A stretch of DNA of 15,506 bases from Micromonospora parva (lineage in GTDB: Bacteria > Actinomycetota > Actinomycetes > Mycobacteriales > Micromonosporaceae), in contig NZ_JNZS01000049.1 of NCBI RefSeq assembly GCF_000718515.1, positions 1 through 15,506 on the forward strand, given 5' to 3'. Numbering within the stretch: the stretch's first letter is position 1; each line of letters begins with the position of its first letter. The position numbers were made by a program, and so were the translations under genes. The notes under the pieces were generated by a model. The model made no database searches and had not been told where the DNA came from. It saw nothing but the letters and a program-made list of their open reading frames with translations. Shown here one piece after another: positions 1-8,578 of the stretch.

Positions 1-1033
<1,033 letters not shown>

Positions 1034-1046
1034 CCAGCGGCGCACC

Positions 1047-1085
1047 CTGATGGGGCGGCGACGGAATCCGTCGCCGCCCCATCAG
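1047..1085 (+). terminator. Strong hairpin terminator after the xylanase gene
   Basis: A perfect 18-bp stem (left arm 1047-1064, right arm 1068-1085) closes on a 3-base AAT loop 13 bases after the xylanase stop codon. There is no T tract, which is usual for actinomycete terminators. The stem is symmetrical and could work in either direction. Confidence 0.85.
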
Positions 1086-1454
1086 CCGGTCCGATCACTT
1101 TCCGACCGCTGGCCGAGCAGCCGCCCGGCGTCGCCGCGATCAGGAGGCGCAGGCCCAGACTTTGTCGATCCGGTCGTTCGGGGTACGCGCTGACAGCGTC
1201 GACGAATCCGAGAAAACGATCATGTGCGTCGCTGAACAAAGACCCCCCCGTCTATTCAGGACCGTGTGACGCCCCCCGATCCCAGGACGGTCACCAGTGT
1301 TGTCGGTAACAACGCCGATGCCGTTTCTGGCGCGCGTCACACCGCCCTCCCCGTTCTCCTCCGTGCCGCCGATCGCGTTGCCTGTCGAAGGCGCCCGCAC
1401 ACCTCGTCGTACGATGGCTGCTATCTGACAGTCACCGATCGGCGATCACGAAAC
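1086..1454. other. Non-coding intergenic stretch
   Basis: About 370 bases between the xylanase terminator and the leader of the STAND gene. The short open frames here (for example minus strand 1140-1400) have no ribosome site, no recognisable protein features and no typical high-GC codon pattern, so I do not call a gene. There is a run of seven C at 1243-1249 and a small inverted repeat GTTGT/ACAAC at 1299-1313. I see no tRNA, riboswitch or mobile-element end. Confidence 0.5.
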
Positions 1455-1464
1455 TAGATATAGT
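1455..1464 (+). promoter_or_regulatory. Candidate -10 region of the STAND/WD40 gene
   Basis: The AT-rich run TAGATATAGT holds two overlapping -10-like hexamers, TAGATA (1455-1460) and TATAGT (1459-1464, one mismatch to TATAAT). It lies about 65-75 bases before the chosen start codon. No good -35 stands at 16-18 bases, so the call is tentative. CTGACA at 1425-1430 is too far away (24-28 bases). Confidence 0.3.
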
Positions 1465-1525
1465 CCCCCATGGATTGTTTGCCAATCATGTCGTGAGACT
1501 GACAAACAACTCTTCGACGGGGGAC
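1463..1525 (+). promoter_or_regulatory. Nested inverted repeat covering the leader and ribosome site of the STAND gene
   Basis: The inner arms are TTGTTTGCCA (1475-1484) and TGACAAACAA (1500-1509), complementary at 9 of 10 positions around a 15-base centre. The outer arms GTCCCCC (1463-1469) and GGGGGAC (1519-1525) are fully complementary, and the right one is the ribosome-binding site for the GTG at 1529. It may be a DNA operator just downstream of the -10, perhaps for the protein's own HTH. It may instead be an RNA fold that hides the ribosome site, if transcription starts upstream of 1463. The bases are certain; the function is inferred. Confidence 0.45.
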
Positions 1526-1528
1526 AAC

Positions 1529-4500
1529 GTGGGTAGACCTGAGCGGCCGCTCGACCCGGAGGCGGGTGAGCTGGAGCGATTCGCGCTCGACCTGCGGAAA
1601 CTGCGGGCGAAGGCGGGGACGCCGACGTACCGCCAACTGGCCAGACGGGCCCACTTCTCGGTGACCACCCTGGCGAAGGCGGCCAGCGGCGAGACCGTGC
1701 CGAGCCTTCAGGTGACACTCGCGTACGTGGCCGCGTGCGACGGCGATCTGGCCGAGTGGACCGAGCGGTGGCACAGTTTGATCGCCAGCGTGGCGTCCGC
1801 CGAGACGACGGAGGTCAGCCGGGGGCCGTACTGGGGAATGGCGGCCTTTCAGCCGGAGGACTCAGAATGGTTCTTCGGACGCGAGCGCATGGTGGCTCAA
1901 CTGTGTGAAATGCTCACCCGTCTGCGGTTCGTCGCTGTTTTCGCCCCGTCTGGTGCGGGCAAATCATCACTGCTCCGCGCCGGCCTGCTGGCGGCAGTGG
2001 CGGAGAATCCCGGGAAGGGCCAGCCCGCCTGGGCCACTGTGCTGATGACCCCCGGCGAACACCCGGTCGAGGAACTCGCGACTCAGCTCGTGAATGGACA
2101 GGACCTGGCGCGCGGCACGGTCCAGAGCGAGCTGATCGAGGATCCGGCGAACATCCGCGCGACGATCGAGCGGATTCTCGACTCCCGTCCGTCGGTCGCA
2201 CACCTGCTCATCGTGGTGGACCAGTTCGAGGAGCTCTTCACGCTCTGCCGCGACGAGGAGGAGCGATCGGGCTTCATCGCGGCGCTGCTCGCCGCGGCGG
2301 ATCTTCCCAGGGCGCGTGTGGTGCTGGGGGTGCGGGCCGACTTCTATGGTCGGTGCGCGGCCTACCCGGCCCTGGTGGCGGCCCTGCACGAGCACCAACT
2401 GTTGGTCGGCCCGATGGACGACGAGGATCTGCGCCGGACGATCACCGGCCCGGCCGAGCGGGCCGGGTTGCAGGTGGATCCGGCGCTGGTGGAGATGGCC
2501 GTGGCCGACGTCGGCGGTCAGACGGGGGCACTGCCGCTGCTGTCCCACGCGCTGCTGGAAACGTCACGCCTGCGCCAGGGCAAGCGGATCACGCTGGCCC
2601 ACTATCGCGAGTCGGGCGGCGTGAACGGTGCCATCACCCGGACCGCCGAAGGGGTGTACGCGCAGTTCGACGAGGGGCAGCGCGGGCTGGCCCGGGACAT
2701 CTTCCTGCGGCTGACCGCCCTCGGTGACGGCACCGAGGACACCCGACGTCGGGCCCCCCTCGCCGAGCTGGTGGGCGGCGCCGACCCGTTGGCCGCGGCC
2801 GGGGTGCTGGGTCGGTTGACGGCCGCGCGCCTGGTCACCGCGGACGAGAAGGGCGTCATGGTGGCCCACGAGGCCCTGATCCAGGAGTGGCCCCGGCTGC
2901 GCCGCTGGCTGACCGAAGATCGGGAGCTGTTGCGGTCCCACCGCAGGCTGACGGAGGCCGCCGCCGAGTGGCATCGGCATCACCGCGCCGACGGGTTCCT
3001 GTACCGGGGGGTTCAGTTGGCGCTCTGGGGAGCCCACCGGGTGCTGGACCTCAGTGACCTGGAACGGGACTTTCTGGAGGCCAGCCGGGCCCGGGAGGCC
3101 CGGCGCCGTTCGGCCCGACGGCGGCGGACCCGGGTGGCACTGACCGGGCTCGCGGCAATCGTTGTGGTGGTGAGCGTCCTCGCGGCGGTGGCTCTGGTGC
3201 AGGCGAACCGGGCGGCGGCCGAACGGGACCTCGCTGTTGCTCGGCAGCTGACGGTCGAGGCCGGCAACCAACTGCAGATCGATCCGCGACAGGCCCAACG
3301 GCTCGCCAAGCGCGCGCTGACCGTACGCCCGACTCTCGACGCGGAGATGGTGCTCCGCCAGGCGGCCGTCAACGACCGGCTCCAGGCGATCGTGCCGATG
3401 AGCAGCAAGAAGGCCCTGGGCGTGGCGTTCAGTCCGGACGGGCAGCGGGTGGCTGCCACCGGGACGGACGGCGAGGTGCGGGTGTGGACCTGGACCGGGC
3501 GCGGCGTCTCCGGGCCGGGCCTGGCTCTCCCCGGCGGACCCGACGGGCAGCTCTGGAGCCCGGTGTTCAGCCCGGACGGGAAGCGGCTGGTCACCGCCGG
3601 CTCGGACGGTACGGTCCGGATCTGGCAGGTCGACGCGACCGCTGGGCCGATCGTCCTGCGCGGGCACGAGGGCCCGGTGTGGGGCGTGGCGTTCAGCCCC
3701 GATGGACGGCTGGTTGCCAGTGCCGGCGAGGACACCACCGTCCGGGTCTGGGATGCCCGCGGCGGCGCTCGACCGGTGGTGCTGCGGGGGCACACCAAGG
3801 TCGCTGTGGGTGTGGCGTTCAGCCCGGACGGGCGGCAGTTGGCCAGCAGCGGCCACGACGCGACGGTGCGGCTCTGGGATCTGGCCGACCGATCCGCCGC
3901 AACGACGCTGACCGGGCCGCGCACGGCCACCAGGACACTGGTGTTCAGCCGCGACGGCAGCCGCCTGGCCTGCTCCAGCAGCGATGGTACGGCGTGGGTG
4001 TGGTCGCTGACCGGGTCGACCGCTCCGGTGGTGTTGCGGGGGCATGAGGGCACAGTGGAAGGGCTCGCGCTGAGCCCGGACGAACAGTGGATCGCGACCA
4101 CCAGCGACGACCTGACCGTGCGGATCTGGAACGCCGACGGCGCTGGCGACCCGCTGGTGCTGCGCGGTCACACCAACCGGGTCTGGGCGGTGGCGTTCAG
4201 TCCGGACGGATCGCGGCTGGTGACCGCCGCCGACGACGGCACGGTGCGGGTCTGGGACCCGGGCAGCGAACGGGTGATCCTGCGCGGCCACGACAAGGCC
4301 TCCTGGTCCGCCGCGTTCACCCCGGACGGGCAGCGGGTGGTCAGCGGCGGCGAGGACGGCACGGTGCGGGTCTGGAACCTGGCCGCGCCCGACGAGCCTC
4401 GGCTGCTCGGCCGCCACGACGGCGACGTCTACGGCCTCACGGTCAGCCCGGACGGCACGCGGGTGGCAACCGGCGGCAGCGACGGGACGGTACGGGTGTG

Positions 4501-5173
4501 GGACCTTGCCGGCAGAGACGATCCGGTGGTGCTGCGCGGGCACGAGAAACAGGCGTGGACCGCCGACTTCAGCCCTGACGGCCGTCGCCTGGCCAGTGTC
4601 AGCAACGACCGGAGCCTGCGCATCTGGGACCTGACCGGCCAGCGCGGCCCGGTGGTCCATCGGGTCGCCGAGGAGATCCGGTACGCCGCCTTCAGCCCCG
4701 ACGGCACGAAGGTCGCCACCGCCGGCGCGGAGGGCACCCTGCGGATCTGGGACGCCCTCGGCGCGGCCGACCCGCTGCTCCTTCCCGGTCACGAAGGGCT
4801 GGTCTGGGCCGTGGCCTTCAGCCCGGACGGAGAACGGGTCGTCAGCGCCGGCTTCGACGGCACAGTGCAGATCCACTCCATCACCAGCGGCGTCGCGCCG
4901 ATGGTGTTGCGAGGCCACGAGGGCCCCGTCTGGCACGTGTCGTTCAGCCCGGACGGGCGGTGGGTGCTCAGCGCCGGCAAGGACGGCACCGCCCGCCTGT
5001 GGCGCGCGTCGGAGACCGCGCAGTCGGTGACCTTCGACGGGTTCGGGGCGTCCGTGGAGACCGTGGACTTCAGCCCGGACGGCGAGCGGCTCGTCTCGAC
5101 CCACGACGACGGCACCGTACGCGTCTGGCCCTGCCGTGCGTGTGCTCCGGTCCAGCGCCTGCTGGAGCCGTGA
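1529..5173 (+). CDS. HTH-nSTAND1 NTPase-TM-WD40 signalling protein
   Basis: A 1214-residue multidomain protein. The order is: an XRE-like helix-turn-helix (about residues 15-85); a STAND P-loop NTPase of the nSTAND1 type with WFFGRER, Walker A APSGAGKSS (Lys145) and Walker B LLIVVDQFEEL (Asp231); a winged/helical region ending near 530; one transmembrane helix (about 536-557) flanked by Arg-rich sequence; then 14 WD40 repeats (about 620-1200), enough for two seven-bladed propellers. The C-terminus carries a CxxC (Cys1202, Cys1205). I chose GTG 1529 because related actinobacterial proteins begin GRPERPLDP and GGGGGA precedes it. Such proteins are thought to be NTP-dependent switches in which the propellers sense a ligand; they are grouped with prokaryotic conflict systems (Aravind group). 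No effector gene is adjacent, and the neighbours are xylan genes. The first Gly of Walker A is Ala. The target is unknown. Confidence 0.92.
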   Translation: MGRPERPLDPEAGELERFALDLRKLRAKAGTPTYRQLARRAHFSVTTLAKAASGETVPSLQVTLAYVAACDGDLAEWTERWHSLIASVASAETTEVSRGPYWGMAAFQPEDSEWFFGRERMVAQLCEMLTRLRFVAVFAPSGAGKSSLLRAGLLAAVAENPGKGQPAWATVLMTPGEHPVEELATQLVNGQDLARGTVQSELIEDPANIRATIERILDSRPSVAHLLIVVDQFEELFTLCRDEEERSGFIAALLAAADLPRARVVLGVRADFYGRCAAYPALVAALHEHQLLVGPMDDEDLRRTITGPAERAGLQVDPALVEMAVADVGGQTGALPLLSHALLETSRLRQGKRITLAHYRESGGVNGAITRTAEGVYAQFDEGQRGLARDIFLRLTALGDGTEDTRRRAPLAELVGGADPLAAAGVLGRLTAARLVTADEKGVMVAHEALIQEWPRLRRWLTEDRELLRSHRRLTEAAAEWHRHHRADGFLYRGVQLALWGAHRVLDLSDLERDFLEASRAREARRRSARRRRTRVALTGLAAIVVVVSVLAAVALVQANRAAAERDLAVARQLTVEAGNQLQIDPRQAQRLAKRALTVRPTLDAEMVLRQAAVNDRLQAIVPMSSKKALGVAFSPDGQRVAATGTDGEVRVWTWTGRGVSGPGLALPGGPDGQLWSPVFSPDGKRLVTAGSDGTVRIWQVDATAGPIVLRGHEGPVWGVAFSPDGRLVASAGEDTTVRVWDARGGARPVVLRGHTKVAVGVAFSPDGRQLASSGHDATVRLWDLADRSAATTLTGPRTATRTLVFSRDGSRLACSSSDGTAWVWSLTGSTAPVVLRGHEGTVEGLALSPDEQWIATTSDDLTVRIWNADGAGDPLVLRGHTNRVWAVAFSPDGSRLVTAADDGTVRVWDPGSERVILRGHDKASWSAAFTPDGQRVVSGGEDGTVRVWNLAAPDEPRLLGRHDGDVYGLTVSPDGTRVATGGSDGTVRVWDLAGRDDPVVLRGHEKQAWTADFSPDGRRLASVSNDRSLRIWDLTGQRGPVVHRVAEEIRYAAFSPDGTKVATAGAEGTLRIWDALGAADPLLLPGHEGLVWAVAFSPDGERVVSAGFDGTVQIHSITSGVAPMVLRGHEGPVWHVSFSPDGRWVLSAGKDGTARLWRASETAQSVTFDGFGASVETVDFSPDGERLVSTHDDGTVRVWPCRACAPVQRLLEP
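3389..5128 (+). repeat. Fourteen WD40 repeats (two predicted propellers)
   Basis: Fourteen copies of a 38-43 residue unit can be counted by the core [AF]FSPDG-x-RL/V-x(4)-DGTVRVWD. Most copies have LRGH before the core; blades 1, 2, 5, 11 and 14 lack the GH pair. At DNA level some units are nearly identical: 4234-4254 and 4354-4374 share all 21 bases, 120 bp apart. This makes the region open to blade gain or loss by recombination. Confidence 0.88.
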
Positions 5174-5188
5174 GCAGCACACTCACGG
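5168..5188. terminator. Small hairpin spanning both convergent stop codons
   Basis: CCGTGAG (5168-5174) pairs with CTCACGG (5182-5188) around a 7-base loop. The TGA of the STAND gene (5171-5173) lies in the left arm and the stop of the minus-strand esterase gene (5183-5185) in the right arm. A 7-bp stem is modest, so termination in both directions is plausible but unproven. Confidence 0.45.
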
Positions 5189-6232
5189 TGTCGGTGCGCG
5201 CCGTGGCGTCCGGTCGACGAGCGGATGTGCCCGGCGGTACCGGGCTGGGCGCAACACCGAGCCCAGCCAGCGCAGCTGACGCCGGACGTGTACGGCCTCG
5301 CCGCCCTCGTGACCGTTGAACGGGTAGACGTGCATCTCGCGTTCGGGTGGGACCGGCCTGCCGTTCGCGGCGCCGTAGTGGTTGTAGGCGGCGAAGGCCG
5401 TTCGCGGTGGGCAGACGGTGTCGCGCCGGCCGACCCCGAAATGCGCCGGGGCCGTCGCTCGGCGGGCGAAGCTCACGCCGTCGACGTAGGACAGCGTGCG
5501 CCAGACCGCCTCCTCGGCCTCCCGGTGCACGGCCAGGTACCGGGCGATCTCGCCGTACGGCGCGAGATCGGTGAGCGCGACGCTGCGACGCATGTCGCAC
5601 AGGAACGGGGCGGTGGTCAGCACCGCGCTGAGGTCGTCGACGAGACCGGCCACCGCCAGGGCGAGGCCGCCACCCTGGCTGTTGCCGACCACGCTGACCT
5701 GGTCGCCGTCGACCCCGGGCAGCGCCCGGACCGCCGCGACCGCCCGGACCGCGTCGGTGATCAGGCGGCGGTAGTGGTAGGTCCGCGGATCGAGGACCCC
5801 CCAGGTGACCGGCGCGGGCCCGCCGGGCGCGCCGTGCGGGTCGGGGGTGTCCCCGGCGCCGTACTGGCCCGCCTGGCCCCGGTTGTCCATCAGCAGGTGC
5901 GCGTACCCGGCCACCGGCCAGGTCAGCCGTTCGTGGGGAAGGCCGCGACCGCGACCGTAGCCGGCGTACTCGACCACGGCCGGCAGCGGCTCCCGCACCC
6001 CCGCCGGGCGGGTGTACCAGGCGCGTACGGGGTCACCGCCGAAACCGGCGAACGTGACGTCCCAGGAGTCGAGCAGCGGCAGGTCGGTGGGCTCGGGACG
6101 GACGTCGACGAGCACCGGCGCGGCGGCCGCCTCGGCGAGCGTGTCCCGCCAGAACTCGTCGAAGTCGTCGGGCTCGGCGACCTCGGGCGCGTAGCGCTGA
6201 AGCTCGTCGACGGTGTTGGCGCAGTGGGGCAC
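5183..6232 (-). CDS. CE7 acetylxylan esterase / cephalosporin-C deacetylase family (AXE1)
   Basis: A 349-residue alpha/beta-hydrolase that would remove acetyl groups from short xylooligosaccharides. It has no signal peptide, so it should act in the cytoplasm on imported sugars. The N-terminus VDELQRYAPEVAEPDDFDEFW is typical of CE7. The nucleophile is Ser185 in GNSQGGG, the oxyanion region is YAGYGRGRG near Tyr91, the catalytic Asp271 is in GRRDTVCPP and His308 is in NGHEGG. The start is GTG with GAGGA 5 bases upstream, 21 bases after the lacI-type gene on the same strand, so the two are probably one transcript. The C-terminus carries about 20 extra Arg/Pro-rich residues. CE7 enzymes are multifunctional, and the deacetylation substrate is inferred from the neighbours. 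Confidence 0.9.
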   Translation of the reverse strand: MPHCANTVDELQRYAPEVAEPDDFDEFWRDTLAEAAAAPVLVDVRPEPTDLPLLDSWDVTFAGFGGDPVRAWYTRPAGVREPLPAVVEYAGYGRGRGLPHERLTWPVAGYAHLLMDNRGQAGQYGAGDTPDPHGAPGGPAPVTWGVLDPRTYHYRRLITDAVRAVAAVRALPGVDGDQVSVVGNSQGGGLALAVAGLVDDLSAVLTTAPFLCDMRRSVALTDLAPYGEIARYLAVHREAEEAVWRTLSYVDGVSFARRATAPAHFGVGRRDTVCPPRTAFAAYNHYGAANGRPVPPEREMHVYPFNGHEGGEAVHVRRQLRWLGSVLRPARYRRAHPLVDRTPRRAPTP

Positions 6233-6253
6233 GGGTCCTCGCAGGGGCCGGGG

Positions 6254-7291
6254 TCAGTGCGGGTGTGTCGGTGGCGCGGTGCTCTCCCGGACGACCAGCT
6301 CGGTCACCAGGTCGATCCGGCTGGTCGCCGGCTCGTTCCCTCTCGTCAGGTCGAGCAGCATCTGGGTGGCGATGCCGGCCATGTCGCGCAACGGCTGGTT
6401 GATCGTGGTGAGGGCCGGGTCGGTCCAGGCGGAGAGCGGCAGGTTGTCGTAGCCGATCACCGAAAGGTCCTCGGGCACCCGCAGGCCGCACTGGCGGGCG
6501 GCCCGGAGCACCCCCATGGCCTGGATGTCCGACCCGGCGAAGATCGCCGTGGGCCGGTCCGGCCGCTGGAGCAGTTGCAGCCCGTGCGCGTGCCCGGCTC
6601 CGGCGGAGAAACTGCCGTAGCGGATCAGCTCGCGGTCGAGCACCAGCCCGGCTTCCTCGTGGGCCGACTGGAAGCCGGCGGCGCGGGCGCGGCTGCACAG
6701 CACCTCGGGTGGGCCGGAGATGACGGCGATCCGGCGGTGCCCCAGATCCAGCAGGTGCCGAGCGGCGAGCAGGCCGCCGTTCCAGTTGTTCGACCCGACG
6801 GTGGGCACGGAGGCCGAGGTCGCGCTGTCGGTGTCGACGACGACGAACGGTATGCCCTGCCGACGCAGGTGCTGCTGTTGCGCCTCGGCCAGGTGGGAGA
6901 GGACGAACACCACACCCAGCGGGCGGTCGGCGAGCAACGCCTCCAGCCAGCGTGCCGGCGGTCGGTGCGCGCCGTCGAGTTGGGCGACCGACAGCCCGAT
7001 GCCGGCGGCGGAGGTCACCGCCTCGACGCCCCGCAGGATCTCCATCGCCCAGCCCGTGTCGAACTCGTGGAAGACGAGGCCCACCCGACCGCCGCTGGTC
7101 GCGTGTCGCCGGGCGCGGCGCTGGTACTGGTGGCGGTCGAGGCTCGCCTCCACCCGGGCTCTGGTGCCGGGGGCGACGTCGCCGCGTCCGTTGAGGACCT
7201 TGGAAACGGTCGCGACCGAGACGCCGACATCGTTGGCGATGGTCGCGATGGTGGTGGAGGCGGGTGGGCCGAGCGGGCGGTGCTCTGTCAT
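6254..7291 (-). CDS. LacI/GalR-family transcriptional regulator
   Basis: A 345-residue sugar-responsive repressor. The N-terminal helix-turn-helix and hinge (about residues 13-60) contain TIATIANDVGVSVATVSKVLN. The rest is a periplasmic-binding-protein-like sensor with GRVGLVF, VGSNNWNGGLLAARHLLDLGHRRI and the dimer-region motif VIGYDNLPLSAWTDPALTTI. I chose ATG 7291 because the HTH begins about a dozen residues later, as is normal; upstream in-frame starts at 7306 and 7345 would place coding sequence over the operator at 7310-7322. It is divergent from the importer operon and leads into the CE7 gene. The likely inducer is a xylo- or aldouronate oligosaccharide (inferred). The palindrome just before its start suggests it represses itself. 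Confidence 0.93.
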   Translation of the reverse strand: MTEHRPLGPPASTTIATIANDVGVSVATVSKVLNGRGDVAPGTRARVEASLDRHQYQRRARRHATSGGRVGLVFHEFDTGWAMEILRGVEAVTSAAGIGLSVAQLDGAHRPPARWLEALLADRPLGVVFVLSHLAEAQQQHLRRQGIPFVVVDTDSATSASVPTVGSNNWNGGLLAARHLLDLGHRRIAVISGPPEVLCSRARAAGFQSAHEEAGLVLDRELIRYGSFSAGAGHAHGLQLLQRPDRPTAIFAGSDIQAMGVLRAARQCGLRVPEDLSVIGYDNLPLSAWTDPALTTINQPLRDMAGIATQMLLDLTRGNEPATSRIDLVTELVVRESTAPPTHPH

Positions 7292-7309
7292 CGCAGCCCC
7301 ATACAACAT

Positions 7310-7322
7310 CCGAAAGTTTCGG
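7310..7322. promoter_or_regulatory. Perfect palindromic LacI-type operator upstream of the regulator
   Basis: CCGAAAGTTTCGG has 6-bp arms around a central G and lies 18 bases before the regulator's ATG. The shape CGAA-N-TTCG is, from memory, the one reported for Streptomyces BxlR xylobiose regulators. It is the cleanest of a set of related sites in this control region and is well placed for autoregulation. Confidence 0.7.
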
Positions 7323-7471
7323 CCGACCTTAACATGATGCGACATTCACGCCAGTCGGTCTCGCCGTCGGCGTGCCCATTGGTGGGTCGTCGCGCGGCCC
7401 GTCGACGACGGAACGCCGATCTCAGGGTCACCGTGTGCAGGAAACAATGCCTGGTGGTCCGATTGAGACTC

Positions 7472-7500
7472 TTGACAGGCATCGATGGGGCACTTAGGTT
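7472..7500 (+). promoter_or_regulatory. Sigma-70-type promoter of the importer/alpha-glucuronidase operon
   Basis: TTGACA (7472-7477, perfect -35), 17 bases, then TAGGTT (7495-7500; T, A and final T conserved). The expected start of transcription is about 7506-7508, giving a leader of about 80 bases. The operator cluster then lies just downstream of the start, which suits steric repression. Bases 7323-7471, between this promoter and the first operator, show nothing else I can name. Confidence 0.7.
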
Positions 7501-7501
7501 G

Positions 7502-7557
7502 CCGAAAAGGTTGCGCAGGTTTCCGGAAAGTTTCGGATCGTGAAGTTTCGGATCGGG
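7502..7557 (+). promoter_or_regulatory. Operator cluster in the leader of the importer operon
   Basis: Several related elements lie together: the half-site CCGAAA (7502-7507); the palindrome TTTCCGGAAA (7520-7529); CGGAAAGTTTCGG (7524-7536), one mismatch from the perfect 7310-7322 site; and a second AAGTTTCGGATCG. The last element occurs at 7528-7540 and 7543-7555, a direct repeat with 15-bp period. The cluster ends about 30 bases before the ATG and is followed by AGGAGG (7577-7582), 6 bases before the start. Confidence 0.65.
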
Positions 7558-7588
7558 GCTGTTCCCCAGTCGGCATAGGAGGTCGTGG

Positions 7589-8578
7589 ATGACATCCACC
7601 CTGCGGCCACCGCCGCCGGCGCCGCCGCGCTCACCGCAGGAGGCGCGCAGTCCTGCTCCGCGCCCACCGCGACGTGGCCGAAGCTGGCGGCAGGCACTGC
7701 GCCGGGACTGGCAGCTCTACTCCCTCGCCATTCTGCCGCTGCTGTTCTTCCTGGTCTTTCGGTATCTGCCGATGCTCGGCAACATAATCGCCTTCCGCCG
7801 GTTCAAGCCGGGCGGCAGCATCTTCGGTGAGTACTGGGTCGGGCTGCGCTACTTCCGGATGTTCCTCACCGACCCGACGTTCTGGGAGGTGTTCACCAAC
7901 ACCCTGGTGCTCGGGGCACTGACCCTGCTGTTCTGCTTTCCGCTGCCCATCGTGCTGGCGCTGCTGCTCAACGAGGTCCGGGCCCGCCGTTTCAAGCGGT
8001 TCGTCCAGTCCGTCTCCTACCTGCCGCACTTCCTGTCGATCGTGATCGTGGCCGCGATGGTCATGCAGCTGACCTCGATCGAGGGCACGGCCAACCAACT
8101 CGTCAGTCTGTTCGGCGGCGACCCGGTGGCATTCCTGCAGAAACCGGAGTGGTTCCGCACCATCTACGTCTCGTCCGAGGTCTGGCAGACGGTCGGCTGG
8201 GGCACGATCCTCTACCTCGCCGCCCTCACCACCATCGACGAGGACCTGTACGAGGCCGCCCGGATCGACGGCGCGGGCCGGCTGCGCCAAACCTGGCACA
8301 TCACGTTGCCCGGCATCCGCCCGACGATGATGACCCTGCTGATCCTCAACATCGGCAGCTTCCTGGCCGTCGGGTTCGAGAAGATCCTGCTGCTCTACAA
8401 CCCGTTGACGTACCCGACCGCCGACGTGGTCTCCACCTATCTGTTCCGGATGGGCTTCCAGTCGAGCAACTTCAGCTACGCGGCGGCCATCGGTCTCTTC
8501 GAGGCGGTGATCGGGCTGATCCTCGTCCTGTCGGCGAACGTCATCTCCCGTCGCACGGTGGGGACGAGCCTGTGGTGA
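7589..8578 (+). CDS. lplB: ABC sugar transporter permease, LplB type
   Basis: A 329-residue inner-membrane permease of the carbohydrate-uptake type 1 (LplB) group. About six membrane helices start with LAILPLLFFLVFRYLPM. The cytoplasmic EAA loop that docks the ATPase is EDLYEAARIDGAGRL (from residue 218) followed by LPG. ATG 7589 follows a full AGGAGG at 6 bases. The gene is first in the operon and overlaps lplC by 4 bases. Paenibacillus and related bacteria use the LplB-YtcP-LplA set to import aldouronates; with GH67 in the same operon that is the probable cargo here. The first 40 residues are an unusual Pro/Arg-rich cytosolic tail. Confidence 0.93.
   Translation: MTSTLRPPPPAPPRSPQEARSPAPRPPRRGRSWRQALRRDWQLYSLAILPLLFFLVFRYLPMLGNIIAFRRFKPGGSIFGEYWVGLRYFRMFLTDPTFWEVFTNTLVLGALTLLFCFPLPIVLALLLNEVRARRFKRFVQSVSYLPHFLSIVIVAAMVMQLTSIEGTANQLVSLFGGDPVAFLQKPEWFRTIYVSSEVWQTVGWGTILYLAALTTIDEDLYEAARIDGAGRLRQTWHITLPGIRPTMMTLLILNIGSFLAVGFEKILLLYNPLTYPTADVVSTYLFRMGFQSSNFSYAAAIGLFEAVIGLILVLSANVISRRTVGTSLW

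Noticed and set aside
1140..1400. Minus-strand 86-codon frame in the intergenic stretch
   Set aside because: No ribosome site, domain or coding-like third-position bias.
1475..1528. Upstream 18-codon extension of the STAND gene
   Set aside because: It would read through the inverted repeat and the GGGGGA ribosome site; the family N-terminus GRPERPLDP fits GTG 1529.
2564..5182. Long minus-strand open frame (872 codons) opposite the WD40 region
   Set aside because: It mirrors the repeat structure of the plus-strand gene, has Pro/Arg/Gly-rich composition without domains, and is a shadow of high GC bias.
5225..7543. Plus-strand open frame of 772 codons opposite the esterase and lacI genes
   Set aside because: It runs across two clear minus-strand genes and the control region and has no recognisable domain or ribosome site.
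8149..8574. N-terminal extension of the second permease
   Set aside because: The extra 142 codons overlap lplB out of frame and are Arg/Pro-rich; the family start and GTGA overlap support GTG 8575 (or 8572).
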